From positions 62,001-126,000 of the forward strand of contig CANMNB010000008.1 of the NCBI GenBank assembly GCA_947499145.1: a DNA stretch of 64,000 nucleotides. The letters run 5' to 3'. The notes beneath the pieces were generated by a model. It worked only from the letters and a program-made list of their open reading frames with translations. It was not told the origin of the DNA and made no database searches. Both the position numbers and the translations under genes were made by a program. Every line of letters starts with the position of its first letter. Position 1 is the first letter of the stretch. Of the stretch, positions 49,460-58,601 are shown one piece after another. This DNA comes from an uncultured Arachnia sp. (GTDB taxonomy: Bacteria > Actinomycetota > Actinomycetes > Propionibacteriales > Propionibacteriaceae).

Positions 49460-49661
49460 ACTCCACAACGTATCCGGCGCTGCATAGACCCCCAGCCTCC
49501 TATGCAACATCTAGACGAAAGCGCCCTTCCCAAGAAGGACCAATCTACATTGTCTCCTTAGCACGCCCCACGCGAGGGCAAGGGCCAAACCGGAGAGCAA
49601 ACCTCTTCACACGCCACAGCTTGACACAGTACGAAATGGCCATACCGAGAGAGTCGGCGGA

Positions 49662-50789
49662 ATGCATATACTTGTGATGACAACGGTCTCTGGAACAGTG
49701 AACGCCTTTCTTGAACCACATATCGCGGCCCTCACCGACGAGGGTCATTCAGTTGATATTGCCTGCGCGGTCCAACGCCCATTAGAGCACTCGATTTTGA
49801 CTCTTGTGAACCAAGTTCACGATGTACCTTTGCATCGATCGCCGCTGAATCCAAGAAACTTGGCGGCACTAAGGGCACTCCGTCGCCTCATCCGCATTGA
49901 AGCCTACGACGTTATCCACGTCCACACTCCAGTGGCAGCGTTCATAGGCAGGCTGGCCGCCATCAACCGTCGAAAGCCTATCGTCATCTACACCGCGCAC
50001 GGCTTTCATTTTATGCATGACGGCCCCAAGAGCGCCTGGTTGCTCTACTTTCCTCTCGAATGGCTGATGTCTCACTTCACGGACTATCTCGCCACCCTGA
50101 ACCGGGAGGATTATAGCCGGGCTCGCCGGTGGTTCACTCACCCACAGGTGGCTTTCGTTCCTGGTGTAGGGATATCAGCACGACCATCGCCCAGCAGTCT
50201 TACCTCGAAACAGTCCAGAGGCACTCTGGGTGTGAACTCCAAGGAGGTTCTTCTTCTCTCCGTGGGCGAGCTGAACAGCAACAAAGGACACCGACTTGCT
50301 ATCGAAGCACTCGCCCAGCTACCTCAGCATTTCAAACTAGCGATCGCTGGGGAGGGACCTGAATACGATGCCCTCACAGAAATGGCCGAATCCTTCGGAG
50401 TTATGGATCGAGTCAAGCTGTTGGGATATAGAAATGATGTGGAAAACCTGATCGCGGCTGCAGACCTCCTCATTCACCCATCGAGGAGAGAAGGATTGCC
50501 TGTCGCCGTGATGGAAGCGATGAGAGCAGCCACTCCAGTCATCGGTGGACGGATACGTGGGGTCACCGACCTGGTCGATCGTCATTCCGGCCTGCTTATC
50601 GAAGGCCGCGATCCGTCAGACTGGGCCCACGCCATCTTGGAAGTCGCTGGCCAACCTGACAAGTTCCGAGGGGGGCCAACGGCACTACGCCCTTACAGTG
50701 TCGAAAGAGCCGTCGCCTCTACGCTGGACATCTATCGCGACATCTCAAACCGCCTCGCCAGCCCCGTGGAACATGATGAGCAGCCCTGA
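49662..50789 (+). CDS. GT4-family glycosyltransferase
   Basis: 375 residues with two Rossmann halves: N-terminal acceptor domain MHILVMTTVSGTVNAFLEPHI and C-terminal donor domain with VGELNSNKGHRLAIEAL and the GT4 EX7E-type region SRREGLPVAVMEAM. It resembles EpsD/PglA-like retaining transferases adding a sugar to a lipid-linked intermediate. Codon use is less GC-biased than its neighbours outside the island. The 202-bp gap before it (49460-49661) holds no convincing gene. Confidence 0.88.
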   Translation: MHILVMTTVSGTVNAFLEPHIAALTDEGHSVDIACAVQRPLEHSILTLVNQVHDVPLHRSPLNPRNLAALRALRRLIRIEAYDVIHVHTPVAAFIGRLAAINRRKPIVIYTAHGFHFMHDGPKSAWLLYFPLEWLMSHFTDYLATLNREDYSRARRWFTHPQVAFVPGVGISARPSPSSLTSKQSRGTLGVNSKEVLLLSVGELNSNKGHRLAIEALAQLPQHFKLAIAGEGPEYDALTEMAESFGVMDRVKLLGYRNDVENLIAAADLLIHPSRREGLPVAVMEAMRAATPVIGGRIRGVTDLVDRHSGLLIEGRDPSDWAHAILEVAGQPDKFRGGPTALRPYSVERAVASTLDIYRDISNRLASPVEHDEQP

Positions 50790-51648
50790 CTATTCCGACA
50801 AGCTCGAGGCCTCCACATTGCCGAACCGCGTAGACGTGTCCGTGGTGATACCGTTCTATAATTCGGCCAGCACGTTGGCTCGTGCCCTCGATTCCGTTGA
50901 CTCCCAGTCCATCAGGCCGCGGGAGATCATCATCGTCGACGATGGCTCCGACGCGAGGAACTCTGCTTGGGCGATGCAAGTCCTCAAGAACTATCCACTC
51001 GCTCGCATCATTACGCTCCCCCAGAATGCTGGTCCTGCCGAAGCACGCAACGCCGGCTGGGCACAAGCGTCCGGAAAGTGGATCGCCTTCCTCGACTGCG
51101 ACGACGCTTGGCATCCAAGAAAGCTCGAGCTTCAGTTCCACTGCATAGAAATGAATCCTTCAGTGGCGATGGTTGCTGCAAAATGGGTCCTGAGCAGCGA
51201 TGAAGTCGACTTCGCACGATCAGAAATATGGCCCTATGCTACTCGCAGAGTTACTAAGACCGACCTGTTAATCCGCAATCGCATGTCCACGCCGTCGGTT
51301 CTCGTCAAGCGTGATCTAAAGTTCCGATTCCCGCGAGGACGTCGTTTCTGCGAGGACTACGAACTATGGTTGAACATCGCCGCCTCAGGTGAGGAAATCG
51401 TCCGCTTGGAAGTACCGCTCGTTGCTCTCTTTAAGGCCCCATACGGCGCGTCCGGGCAGTCGGCCGCCGTGTGGCGAATGATCGCCGGAGAGTACTCGGC
51501 ATTTCTCGGAGCTAAGAAGGTCGGCAAGCTTACCAACTTTGACCTTGCAGTCGGCCTGTCATCTCTGACCACAAGGACGGCTGTGCGCTTGTCGCGCATT
51601 ATGTTGAGGAAGCTAAAGCATCAACTGCGATCTGCGAACCGAAATTGA
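50773..51648 (+). CDS. GT2-family glycosyltransferase
   Basis: 291 residues with a GT-A fold. VDVSVVIPFYNSASTLARALDSVDSQSIRPREIIIVDDGS carries the first nucleotide-binding aspartates, and AFLDCDDAWHP holds the DxD-like metal motif. It is an inverting transferase, probably in repeat-unit assembly. The start overlaps the preceding gene by 17 nt. A second ATG is the next codon. Confidence 0.88.
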   Translation: MMSSPDYSDKLEASTLPNRVDVSVVIPFYNSASTLARALDSVDSQSIRPREIIIVDDGSDARNSAWAMQVLKNYPLARIITLPQNAGPAEARNAGWAQASGKWIAFLDCDDAWHPRKLELQFHCIEMNPSVAMVAAKWVLSSDEVDFARSEIWPYATRRVTKTDLLIRNRMSTPSVLVKRDLKFRFPRGRRFCEDYELWLNIAASGEEIVRLEVPLVALFKAPYGASGQSAAVWRMIAGEYSAFLGAKKVGKLTNFDLAVGLSSLTTRTAVRLSRIMLRKLKHQLRSANRN

Positions 51649-51683
51649 CAGCCTGACTTTACAATGGATTGGAGCTTATCCAC

Positions 51684-52772
51684 ATGAGTGCGAGAAGCCG
51701 GAGGCGAGTGCACGCCGTCGGCGCCTATGGAATGGGAAACTTCGGGGACGATCTCTTCACCGCGACTGTTCGCCAACAGAGCGGCAAGCTCTGGCCCGGG
51801 GCGACCGTACGGACGTTCGCACCCACAGCGGTTGGTGTTTATGCTCGGAGTACCCCCTTGGGCAGAGCTCTGAGAGTTCTACTCGCCACTGTGGGTTTTC
51901 TCTGGGCGGATACCGTCGCAATGTGCGGCGGCTCCATTCTTCAGGACGTAACTGGTGTGGACAGGCTGCGCCAACGCCTTCTACGGTTTCGACGCTTCGA
52001 GGCACTGGGTGTCTCCGTGGGGCCGTTTGACTCGCCGGAAGCCGTCCGCCGCGTCACTCTGTCGCTGAGTCAACTGAGTTGGCTCGTCGTGCGCGACACT
52101 CGTTCGGCAGAAGTGTTTGGGAATCTAGTCCCAAACGCTCCAGCCCCTCGTGTCGGGGGCGACCTCGTGGCTCTCAACGAGTCTATCCGTGTCCACCCCA
52201 CCGTAGCTGGCCTCATCACCGTGTGCCCGTCGGCGGCAGCTGTTTCCGACCCTGCCGAGCTGGCGACGCGGATCCAGTCGGCACTTGTCGCCGCGCAAGA
52301 TGCCCGCGCCACACCCAACATCGTGCGACTTCTCGCTCTCGCGAGCACGCCCGCATCCAACGACGTCCCCCTGTGTCATGATCTATCCCGGCGGTTAAGC
52401 GCCGCCGGCTGGACCGTGGAGGTCCAGACCTACGGGGAGATGGGGCTTGAGGGCACCTTGAAGTCCATCGCCGAGAGTTCCATGGTTTGGAGCCAGCGTC
52501 TGCACGGAGCGATCGTGGCCTATCTCACCGAGGTACCATTCCTCCTCGAGGGGCATCATCAAAAGTGCCTAGACTTCGGACAAGATGTGGGGATGCATCC
52601 CTCCACCCTCGTCCCAAGGGGGGCCCAGTGGCTAGAGGCAGCAAAGCATCTGTCAACGCACGGTTCCAGTGTCACGCTCCCAGCACATGAGTACCGAGCA
52701 AACGCCAGGGAGGCCTATTCTGCCGCGCCCGACGGTGGTAATCCGAGGCGTGCGTGCAGCAGTGACGAATAG
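51684..52772 (+). CDS. Polysaccharide pyruvyl transferase family protein
   Basis: 362 residues from an ATG with GGAG 9 nt upstream. GAYGMGNFGDDLFTATV at the N-terminus and SQRLHGAIVAYLTEVPFLLEGHHQKCLDF near the C-terminus are the two conserved blocks of the CsaB/WcaK pyruvyl transferases. These add a ketal pyruvate from phosphoenolpyruvate to a sugar and so give a negative charge to the surface glycan. The acceptor sugar is unknown. Confidence 0.85.
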   Translation: MSARSRRRVHAVGAYGMGNFGDDLFTATVRQQSGKLWPGATVRTFAPTAVGVYARSTPLGRALRVLLATVGFLWADTVAMCGGSILQDVTGVDRLRQRLLRFRRFEALGVSVGPFDSPEAVRRVTLSLSQLSWLVVRDTRSAEVFGNLVPNAPAPRVGGDLVALNESIRVHPTVAGLITVCPSAAAVSDPAELATRIQSALVAAQDARATPNIVRLLALASTPASNDVPLCHDLSRRLSAAGWTVEVQTYGEMGLEGTLKSIAESSMVWSQRLHGAIVAYLTEVPFLLEGHHQKCLDFGQDVGMHPSTLVPRGAQWLEAAKHLSTHGSSVTLPAHEYRANAREAYSAAPDGGNPRRACSSDE

Positions 52773-54150
52773 AGAGGGCACTCCCCGTCCCGTCCACGGA
52801 ACAACCCCAAACGCTCTGGGACGCGGTGCGGCTGGGACATTCGCTTGGACGAGACCGAAGCTAACGTCGGTCCTATCGCCTCCATTTCCGCTTGGCCACC
52901 AGCTCCCCGCTGGCTACACGGTGTTGATAGCGGCGCTGGGCGTGGGTCTGCACCATTCGTCAGTTGTGTTTGGTACCAATCTTTCGATTGCCGACCCCAT
53001 CGCCGCCCTCTTGCTGGTCGGTTTCGTCGCTAGCCGGATGCTGGTTATTCCCCAATCGCTCGCAGTGGCGGCGTTGGCCCTGTCGGCGTCGACAATTCTT
53101 ACTTCTCTACTCGTGGCCACCTATGGGTTGACAACCGGAGTAGCATTCGTAGATGTCCTCAGCGGTTACGTGAAATTGCTAACCTCATTTGTTTTTTTGC
53201 TCCTCGGCCTCTCCGTAGGATTGTACGGGCGTGGGGCCATTCTACTCCGATGGTTCGGTATCGGGGGAGCAATTTTGGGCACAGTCGCTACTGCTTACAT
53301 AGTTTTTCCCGGCCTCCCACGGGCGCATGAGTTCTTCTACGCTTCATTCCGATTCCGTGGATTGATGAATGACCCCAACTACTACTCTGTTCTGGCCGTC
53401 GCGGCACTCACCGCCATCTGGAAGGACGATGCGCTTAACCGTATAGTTAAGCTGTGGGCAGTTAGCGTCTTGGTGATCGGAACATTGATGTCCGGCTCAA
53501 AGACGGGCGCGGTAGTGCTCTTCGCCTGGGGTGTCTTGATTTCGCTGCAGGCGCTGCGACGCCGTCCTGGTCCCTCACGACGATTCGAAAAGGTGTTGTT
53601 GTACGCCATTGCATTGTGCTTTGGTGTCGCCGTCGTCTATAGCCTAGCTCTTTCCAATGGGCCATCGAACCTCGTGAGTTACATCGAATCCAATCGGGCA
53701 TTCAACCGTCTCCTCCCGCTATTGACGGACTTTGATGTTGCCATTGACGAACAGGGGTCAAGCCGGGCGCTAGCTTGGGGCACAGGGATTGGCATCATCA
53801 CGATGTCTCCACTGCTCGGCGTGGGTGTAGGCACGTACACCGCCCTGGCGGCCCAGCTATCGGGCGTCGGCGTCTTGGCTCACAATACGTTTATTCAGGT
53901 GGGGGCCGAATGGGGATTGGTTTGGGCACTGATCTTCCTCACATGGGTTTGCTACGTCCTGCTCCGACGCCCGACACGCAGCACTGTCCGAGATCTGCAA
54001 TCTTGGGCTTCTGCACGTCTGGTGGTGATGGTGATGCTCTTTGGCTCTTTTGCTATATCTCTGAACAATGCGAGGATCCTCTGGGTAGCTTTGGGAATAA
54101 TGCTCGGAGTCACAATGAAAGATAAACTATCATCAAGACCAGAGAGGTAG
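52687..54150 (+). CDS. O-antigen ligase/polymerase family membrane protein (Wzy-like)
   Basis: About 487 residues with ten or more hydrophobic helices from TVLIAALGVGLHH onward. A long loop contains RGLMNDPNYYSVL and a later HNTFIQVGAEWG, the pattern of the O-antigen ligase/polymerase family. It probably polymerises or ligates repeat units outside the membrane. The start is uncertain: this ATG overlaps the pyruvyl transferase by 86 nt. GTG codons at 52750 and 52762 would shorten it to 466 or 462 residues without losing any helix. Confidence 0.8.
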   Translation: MSTEQTPGRPILPRPTVVIRGVRAAVTNREGTPRPVHGTTPNALGRGAAGTFAWTRPKLTSVLSPPFPLGHQLPAGYTVLIAALGVGLHHSSVVFGTNLSIADPIAALLLVGFVASRMLVIPQSLAVAALALSASTILTSLLVATYGLTTGVAFVDVLSGYVKLLTSFVFLLLGLSVGLYGRGAILLRWFGIGGAILGTVATAYIVFPGLPRAHEFFYASFRFRGLMNDPNYYSVLAVAALTAIWKDDALNRIVKLWAVSVLVIGTLMSGSKTGAVVLFAWGVLISLQALRRRPGPSRRFEKVLLYAIALCFGVAVVYSLALSNGPSNLVSYIESNRAFNRLLPLLTDFDVAIDEQGSSRALAWGTGIGIITMSPLLGVGVGTYTALAAQLSGVGVLAHNTFIQVGAEWGLVWALIFLTWVCYVLLRRPTRSTVRDLQSWASARLVVMVMLFGSFAISLNNARILWVALGIMLGVTMKDKLSSRPER

Positions 54151-54210
54151 GCGCGCTGCCGGGCGCATCGATCGGTCCCGCCCGCCTGTGGTCCATGAAA
54201 TGAGACTGCC

Positions 54211-55413
54211 ATGATGGCTAGAATTGGCACTAAGACCCTAGTCCTCTTAGGAACGCTTGCAGGGGCCTTCTCTCACTGGTTTATTGTTTGGCTCTTGGCG
54301 CGGTCCCCCGATGGCCCCAAGGCAGTTGGTGAATACAGCATAATCCTTGCAGCGGGCACGCCCATCTTTATAGTCGCCCAGATGGGTCTACGAACCATCT
54401 TTGTCTCATCCTCCAACCAGTGGCCGTGGAGGATATACACTAACCTCCGGATCATTGGAATAGCGCTCGGCTCGGCCGCCCTTCTGGCCTATATCCTCGG
54501 ACATCCCGCGGTTGCTCTCGGCCTTGGGTTTGCCGTGCTGCTGTTCAAGATCGCCTCAGCTCTCGCTGACCTCGAGTTGGCTCGCGTTCAGTTCGCTAAC
54601 CGCCTCGGCCTCTTGGGCATGATGATGATTGTCAATGCCGGATTGACAATGCTCTTGGCAACACTGGCTGTTGTTGTTGCTGGCAGTTCTGAACTTGCCA
54701 TCATCGGCTCAGCTCTCGCTGCCGCAGCCGTGGCACTGTGGGCACGCGCGCACGGGTCCCGGCTCACGTATGACGAGGACGAGGTCAGCGGATACAAGTT
54801 TGTAGTCCGCGCGGGCCTAACCGTGACGCTTGGCCAAGTATTCGCGTCGCTCTTGTTCCAGTTGCCAATCTTCGCTCTCGGCTTCATCGCCGGAAGTACG
54901 CTTGCGGGAAAGTACGCGGCGGCAGCGTACGTCCTAACCGCATCTGAACTCATCGGGTCCAGCCTCCAGACGATATTTATCACACCATTTCGTCAGATTC
55001 GGTTGGCATCCGGCGTCGAGGCCTTGAGGGGCAAGGCACAGAGTGTCGCTCTCACCGTCCTGTTGTTGGGGATGCCCGTCGGCGGCGCTGTCGTGGCTGT
55101 CGGACCTAAGATCCTGGGCCTCGTTTACTCGGAGATGTTTGTGATGGAACGACTACCGCTGACATTCTTGGCGATAGGCGCGATATGCACGCCCGTAGCC
55201 TATATTTTGAGCGTAACTCTCAATGTAATGAATGCCTACCGTCGCGTTACTGAGGCGCTCGGGGTTGCATCCTTAAGCGTCTGTGCGAGTGTTGTCATCC
55301 TGTACTTTGCAGGCATCGATCCACTGACGTCTGCTGCAGCCGGTGCCGCCGCAGGCGCCGTTGTCAGGGTTCTTATGCTGTTCGCCGCCTCTCTGCGGTC
55401 GCCAGCCGCCTGA
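54211..55413 (+). CDS. Polysaccharide flippase (Wzx/MATE-like)
   Basis: 400 residues, almost all in about twelve hydrophobic helices with short loops. The start is MMARIGTKTLVLLGTLAGAFSHWFIVWLL. Such proteins of the polysaccharide-transporter superfamily move lipid-linked repeat units to the outer face of the membrane, matching the PglC-like enzyme and Wzy-like protein of the same cluster. It is the last clear gene of the island. Confidence 0.85.
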   Translation: MMARIGTKTLVLLGTLAGAFSHWFIVWLLARSPDGPKAVGEYSIILAAGTPIFIVAQMGLRTIFVSSSNQWPWRIYTNLRIIGIALGSAALLAYILGHPAVALGLGFAVLLFKIASALADLELARVQFANRLGLLGMMMIVNAGLTMLLATLAVVVAGSSELAIIGSALAAAAVALWARAHGSRLTYDEDEVSGYKFVVRAGLTVTLGQVFASLLFQLPIFALGFIAGSTLAGKYAAAAYVLTASELIGSSLQTIFITPFRQIRLASGVEALRGKAQSVALTVLLLGMPVGGAVVAVGPKILGLVYSEMFVMERLPLTFLAIGAICTPVAYILSVTLNVMNAYRRVTEALGVASLSVCASVVILYFAGIDPLTSAAAGAAAGAVVRVLMLFAASLRSPAA

Positions 55414-55974
55414 CTAGCTAGCGAGCCCGAGGAGTCGCCAATTCGCGACCAGACGGAGGCGGCCCACAGATGCTGGGTGCAGCTTCGAAAATTGACGGCC
55501 TCAGCCAGGAGCGGTACGGGACGCCACCGCCAGAACGGTGGCCGACTGAGAATGATGTGGCCGACATCGGGCAGCACCGGTCCACGCGACTGTGTTGCGG
55601 TTACACTCCAATTCTTTATGAGCGTGGCAGCGACCAAGGGAGGGAAGCGCACCCGCACCTCCAGTGCGCGCCCACGCGGAGCCTCGTACGCGTCCTCACT
55701 AGCCAATTGCGGATACGCAGTCCTTTCTATGGGTAAGGCATCAGCCTGGGCAGCGCAGGCGCTACAAGACTCAGAATCATCCGAGAGGCTCGCCTTTCGA
55801 CTGGCCATCTTCCGGCTAGCTCAGCAAGAGTGACCGCGGACAGGACTCCCTGAAGACCGATGGTGTTCACCAAGTTGCTCAGTGGCGACTGCCTCACTCA
55901 GATGAGCTCTCACTTCCGCTCTCGGCTCTGACGAAGAGACTCAAGGAGCTTGCTAAGTCCGACTAACGCTCCGC
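55414..55974. other. Gene-free region at the right end of the glycan island
   Basis: 561 bp without a gene I can support. Short frames of atypical composition occur on both strands. One plus-strand stretch ending at 55965 would read HQVAQWRLPHSDELSLPLS then ALTKRLKELAKSD before a stop, but it has no start or upstream continuity. It may be the eroded end of a lost gene. G+C is low compared with purB, which follows. Confidence 0.45.
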
Positions 55975-57405
55975 TCAGAGGACAATCCCCGGATGATAGG
56001 CCGCAGCCTCCGGCTCGGCGTCAGTGATCCGCGCCACCCGCGTCGCGATCCGCTCCACCTGCGACTGCGCCGTGCCCGCCAACTCCAGCGGGCTGCCGAC
56101 CAGCGAGCCCAGCTCCTCGCGGTCCAGCTTGAGGCGCCCATCGGCCGCCAGCCGGTCGAGGAGATCGTTGGTCTGCAGCCCCTGGCGCATCTCCAGCGCC
56201 ACGGCCACGGCGTGCTCCTTGATGGCCTCGTGGGCCTCCTCGCGCCCCACACCCTTCCGCACCGCGGCCATCAGGACCTTGGTGGTGGTGAGGAACGGCA
56301 GGTAGCGCTCGAGCTCGGCGTCGATCACGGCCGGGAAGGCGCCGAAGTCGGCCAGCACCGTCAGGAACGTCTCGAACAGCCCCTCCAGCGCGTAGAACGC
56401 GTCCGGCAGGGCGATGCGCCGCACGACGGAACAGGAGACGTCGCCCTCGTTCCACTGGTCGCCGGCCAACTCCCCCACCATGGACACATAGCCCCGGAGG
56501 ATCACGGCCAGCCCATTCACGCGCTCGCAGGAGCGGGTGTTCATCTTGTGGGGCATGGCGGAGCTGCCCACCTGGCCCTCTTTGAAGCCCTCCGTCACCA
56601 GCTCGTGGCCCGCCATCAGCCGGATGGTCGTCGCCACGTTCGACGGCGCCGCCGCCACCTGCGCCAGGGCGGTCACGACGTCGTAGTCCAGCGAGCGCGG
56701 GTACACCTGCCCGGTCGAGGTCAGGACCTGCCCGAACCCGAGCTCCTCGGCGATCCGCAGCTCCAACTGGGCGAGCTTGTCGGCGTCGCCGCCGAGCAGG
56801 TCGAGCATGTCCTGGGCCGTCCCCACCGGGCCCTTGATGCCGCGGGCCGGGTAGCGGTCGATGAGGTCCTCCAGCCGCTGGTAGGCGACGAGCAGCTCGT
56901 CGGCGGCGGTCGCGAAGCGCTTGCCCAGCGTCGTGATCTGCGCGGCGACGTTGTGGGAGCGGCCGGTGAGCGCCTGGTCGGCGTACTCCACGGCGATGCG
57001 GGAGAGCTGCGCCAGAGTCGCGATCACGCGGGTGCGGATGACCTGCAGGCTGGCGAGCACCTGGAACTGCTCGATGTTCTCCGTAAGGTCGCGGGAGGTC
57101 ATGCCCTTGTGGACGTGCTCGTGGCCGGCCAGGGCGTTGAACTCCTCAATGCGCGCCTTGACGTCATGGCGGGTGACGCGCTCGCGCTCGGCGATGGCCT
57201 CCAGGTCCACGTGGTCGACGGCGCGCTCGTAGTCCGCGATCACCTGGTCGGCGTCGGCCCCGCCGAAGTCGACGCCCAGGTTGCGCTGGGCCCGCAGCAC
57301 CGCGATCCACAGCCGCCGCTCGGCGACGATCTTGGCCTCGGGGGCCCAGATGTCGCGCATCTGCTGCGAGGCGTAACGGGTGGCCAGCACATTGGGGACG
57401 CTCAT
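55975..57405 (-). CDS. purB: Adenylosuccinate lyase
   Basis: A 476-residue fumarase/aspartase-superfamily lyase acting twice in purine synthesis (SAICAR to AICAR, adenylosuccinate to AMP). The signature loop is EGQVGSSAMPHKMNTRSCE, with the substrate block GMTSRDLTENIEQ and the catalytic His in TGRSHNVAAQ. The ATG at 57405 follows a 131-bp region shared with the divergent siderophore operon. It is separated from purC by the two-component, exporter and glycan genes. Confidence 0.96.
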   Translation of the reverse strand: MSVPNVLATRYASQQMRDIWAPEAKIVAERRLWIAVLRAQRNLGVDFGGADADQVIADYERAVDHVDLEAIAERERVTRHDVKARIEEFNALAGHEHVHKGMTSRDLTENIEQFQVLASLQVIRTRVIATLAQLSRIAVEYADQALTGRSHNVAAQITTLGKRFATAADELLVAYQRLEDLIDRYPARGIKGPVGTAQDMLDLLGGDADKLAQLELRIAEELGFGQVLTSTGQVYPRSLDYDVVTALAQVAAAPSNVATTIRLMAGHELVTEGFKEGQVGSSAMPHKMNTRSCERVNGLAVILRGYVSMVGELAGDQWNEGDVSCSVVRRIALPDAFYALEGLFETFLTVLADFGAFPAVIDAELERYLPFLTTTKVLMAAVRKGVGREEAHEAIKEHAVAVALEMRQGLQTNDLLDRLAADGRLKLDREELGSLVGSPLELAGTAQSQVERIATRVARITDAEPEAAAYHPGIVL

Positions 57406-57505
57406 GGGGGCAAGCGTATTGCCTGCCCTCCGGAAGCGTGTGCGGCGCCCATCACCCCCTCCAGATTTTGGACAGGATTTCGTCACCTAAACTTGGTCCC
57501 CTTAA

Positions 57506-57521
57506 GTTAGGCACGCCTAAC
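57506..57521. promoter_or_regulatory. DtxR/IdeR-like iron box
   Basis: GTTAGGC-AC-GCCTAAC is a palindrome with 7-bp arms ending 15 bp before the ATG of the siderophore-binding protein. TTAGG-type half sites in inverted order are the core of actinobacterial DtxR/IdeR operators. Binding of iron-loaded DtxR here would block the uptake operon when iron is sufficient. Confidence 0.65.
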
Positions 57522-57536
57522 CTGAAGGAGTCTCCC

Positions 57537-58592
57537 ATGAGCGTCCCCCGTCGCCTCGTCCTCGCGAGCCTGGCCCTCGCCCCCGTCGCCGTCCTCGCCG
57601 GGTGCGCGGACGACACCGCCGAGGATCCGGTCGCCACGGGCACCGAGACCGCCGCCACGGCCGAGGCATGGCCCGTCGACGTCGAGCACATCTACGGCAC
57701 CACCACCGTCGAGGAGGAGCCGGAGCGCGTCGCGACGATCTCCTGGGTGAACGCCGACATCGCCCTGGCCCTCGGCGTCGTGCCCGTCGGGATGGACGCC
57801 GACACGTGGGGCATGAACGACAACAACTCCACGGACTGGAAGGACGCCAAGCTCGAGGAGCTCGGCGCCGGCTGGGACACCGACCAGGCGCCCGTCCAGT
57901 TCGACGTCGCCAGCGGCATCGACTTCGAGGCCATCGCCTCCGTGGAGCCCGACCTCATCATCGGCGCCTACTCCGGCATGACCGAGGAGGAGTACGAGCG
58001 GCTCAGCGCCATCGCCCCGGTCATCGGCCCCGGTGTCGCGGCCTACCAGACGCCGTGGCAGCAGTCGACCACCATGATCGGCGACGCCCTCGGCCGCTCC
58101 GCCGAGGCGGAGGCGCTCGTCGCCGAGACCGAGGAACTCGTCCGCGAGGCGGGCGTCGGCTCCCACCCGGAGTTCGGCGACCTCACGGCGATCGCCGGCA
58201 ACATCGACCCGAGCCAGAACGTGCTCAGCATCTACGGACTCGGCGACAACCGCAGCCGCTTCCTTGAGATGGCCGGCATCCCCGTCGCGGACTTCGTCGG
58301 GGCCAACGGCGGCACCGAGAACTTCTTCTTCGAGTGGTCCGCCGAGCGCGCCAACGAGGTGGAATCCGACCTGTTCTTCACCTGGCTCCCCGCGGGTACC
58401 ACGGCCGAGGACATCGCCGCGCACCCGCTGTTCGGGCAGATCCCCGCCGTTCAGAAAGGCGGGCTGGTGGTCCTGGGCAGCGACGCGGAGGTGCTCGCCA
58501 TCTCCGCAGCGAACCCGCTGAGCCTGCCGTGGGTGCTGGACAAGGTGATGCCGGCCTTCGCCGACGCGACGGCGCGCGTCCAGGAGTCCTGA
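57537..58592 (+). CDS. Iron-siderophore ABC transporter substrate-binding lipoprotein
   Basis: 351 residues. The lipoprotein signal is RRLVLASLALAPVAVLAGC, with the acylated Cys23. The class-III binding fold has the N-lobe block EPERVATISWVNADIALALGVVPVGM and C-lobe GGTENFFFEWSAERANEVESDLFF. It captures ferric siderophores and delivers them to the two FecCD-type permeases that follow. GAAGGAG precedes the ATG. Confidence 0.93.
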   Translation: MSVPRRLVLASLALAPVAVLAGCADDTAEDPVATGTETAATAEAWPVDVEHIYGTTTVEEEPERVATISWVNADIALALGVVPVGMDADTWGMNDNNSTDWKDAKLEELGAGWDTDQAPVQFDVASGIDFEAIASVEPDLIIGAYSGMTEEEYERLSAIAPVIGPGVAAYQTPWQQSTTMIGDALGRSAEAEALVAETEELVREAGVGSHPEFGDLTAIAGNIDPSQNVLSIYGLGDNRSRFLEMAGIPVADFVGANGGTENFFFEWSAERANEVESDLFFTWLPAGTTAEDIAAHPLFGQIPAVQKGGLVVLGSDAEVLAISAANPLSLPWVLDKVMPAFADATARVQES

Positions 58593-58601
58593 GCCACCGT
58601 C

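Noticed and set aside
49456-49677. Small 73-residue gene between the acetyltransferase and the GT4 gene
   Set aside because: It has no ribosome site, no recognisable family and atypical residue composition. It overlaps the GT4 start.
55236-55808. Possible genes in the gap after the flippase
   Set aside because: The minus-strand frame mostly overlaps the flippase gene antisense. The plus-strand frames lack start signals and similarity. Treated as non-coding or relic sequence.
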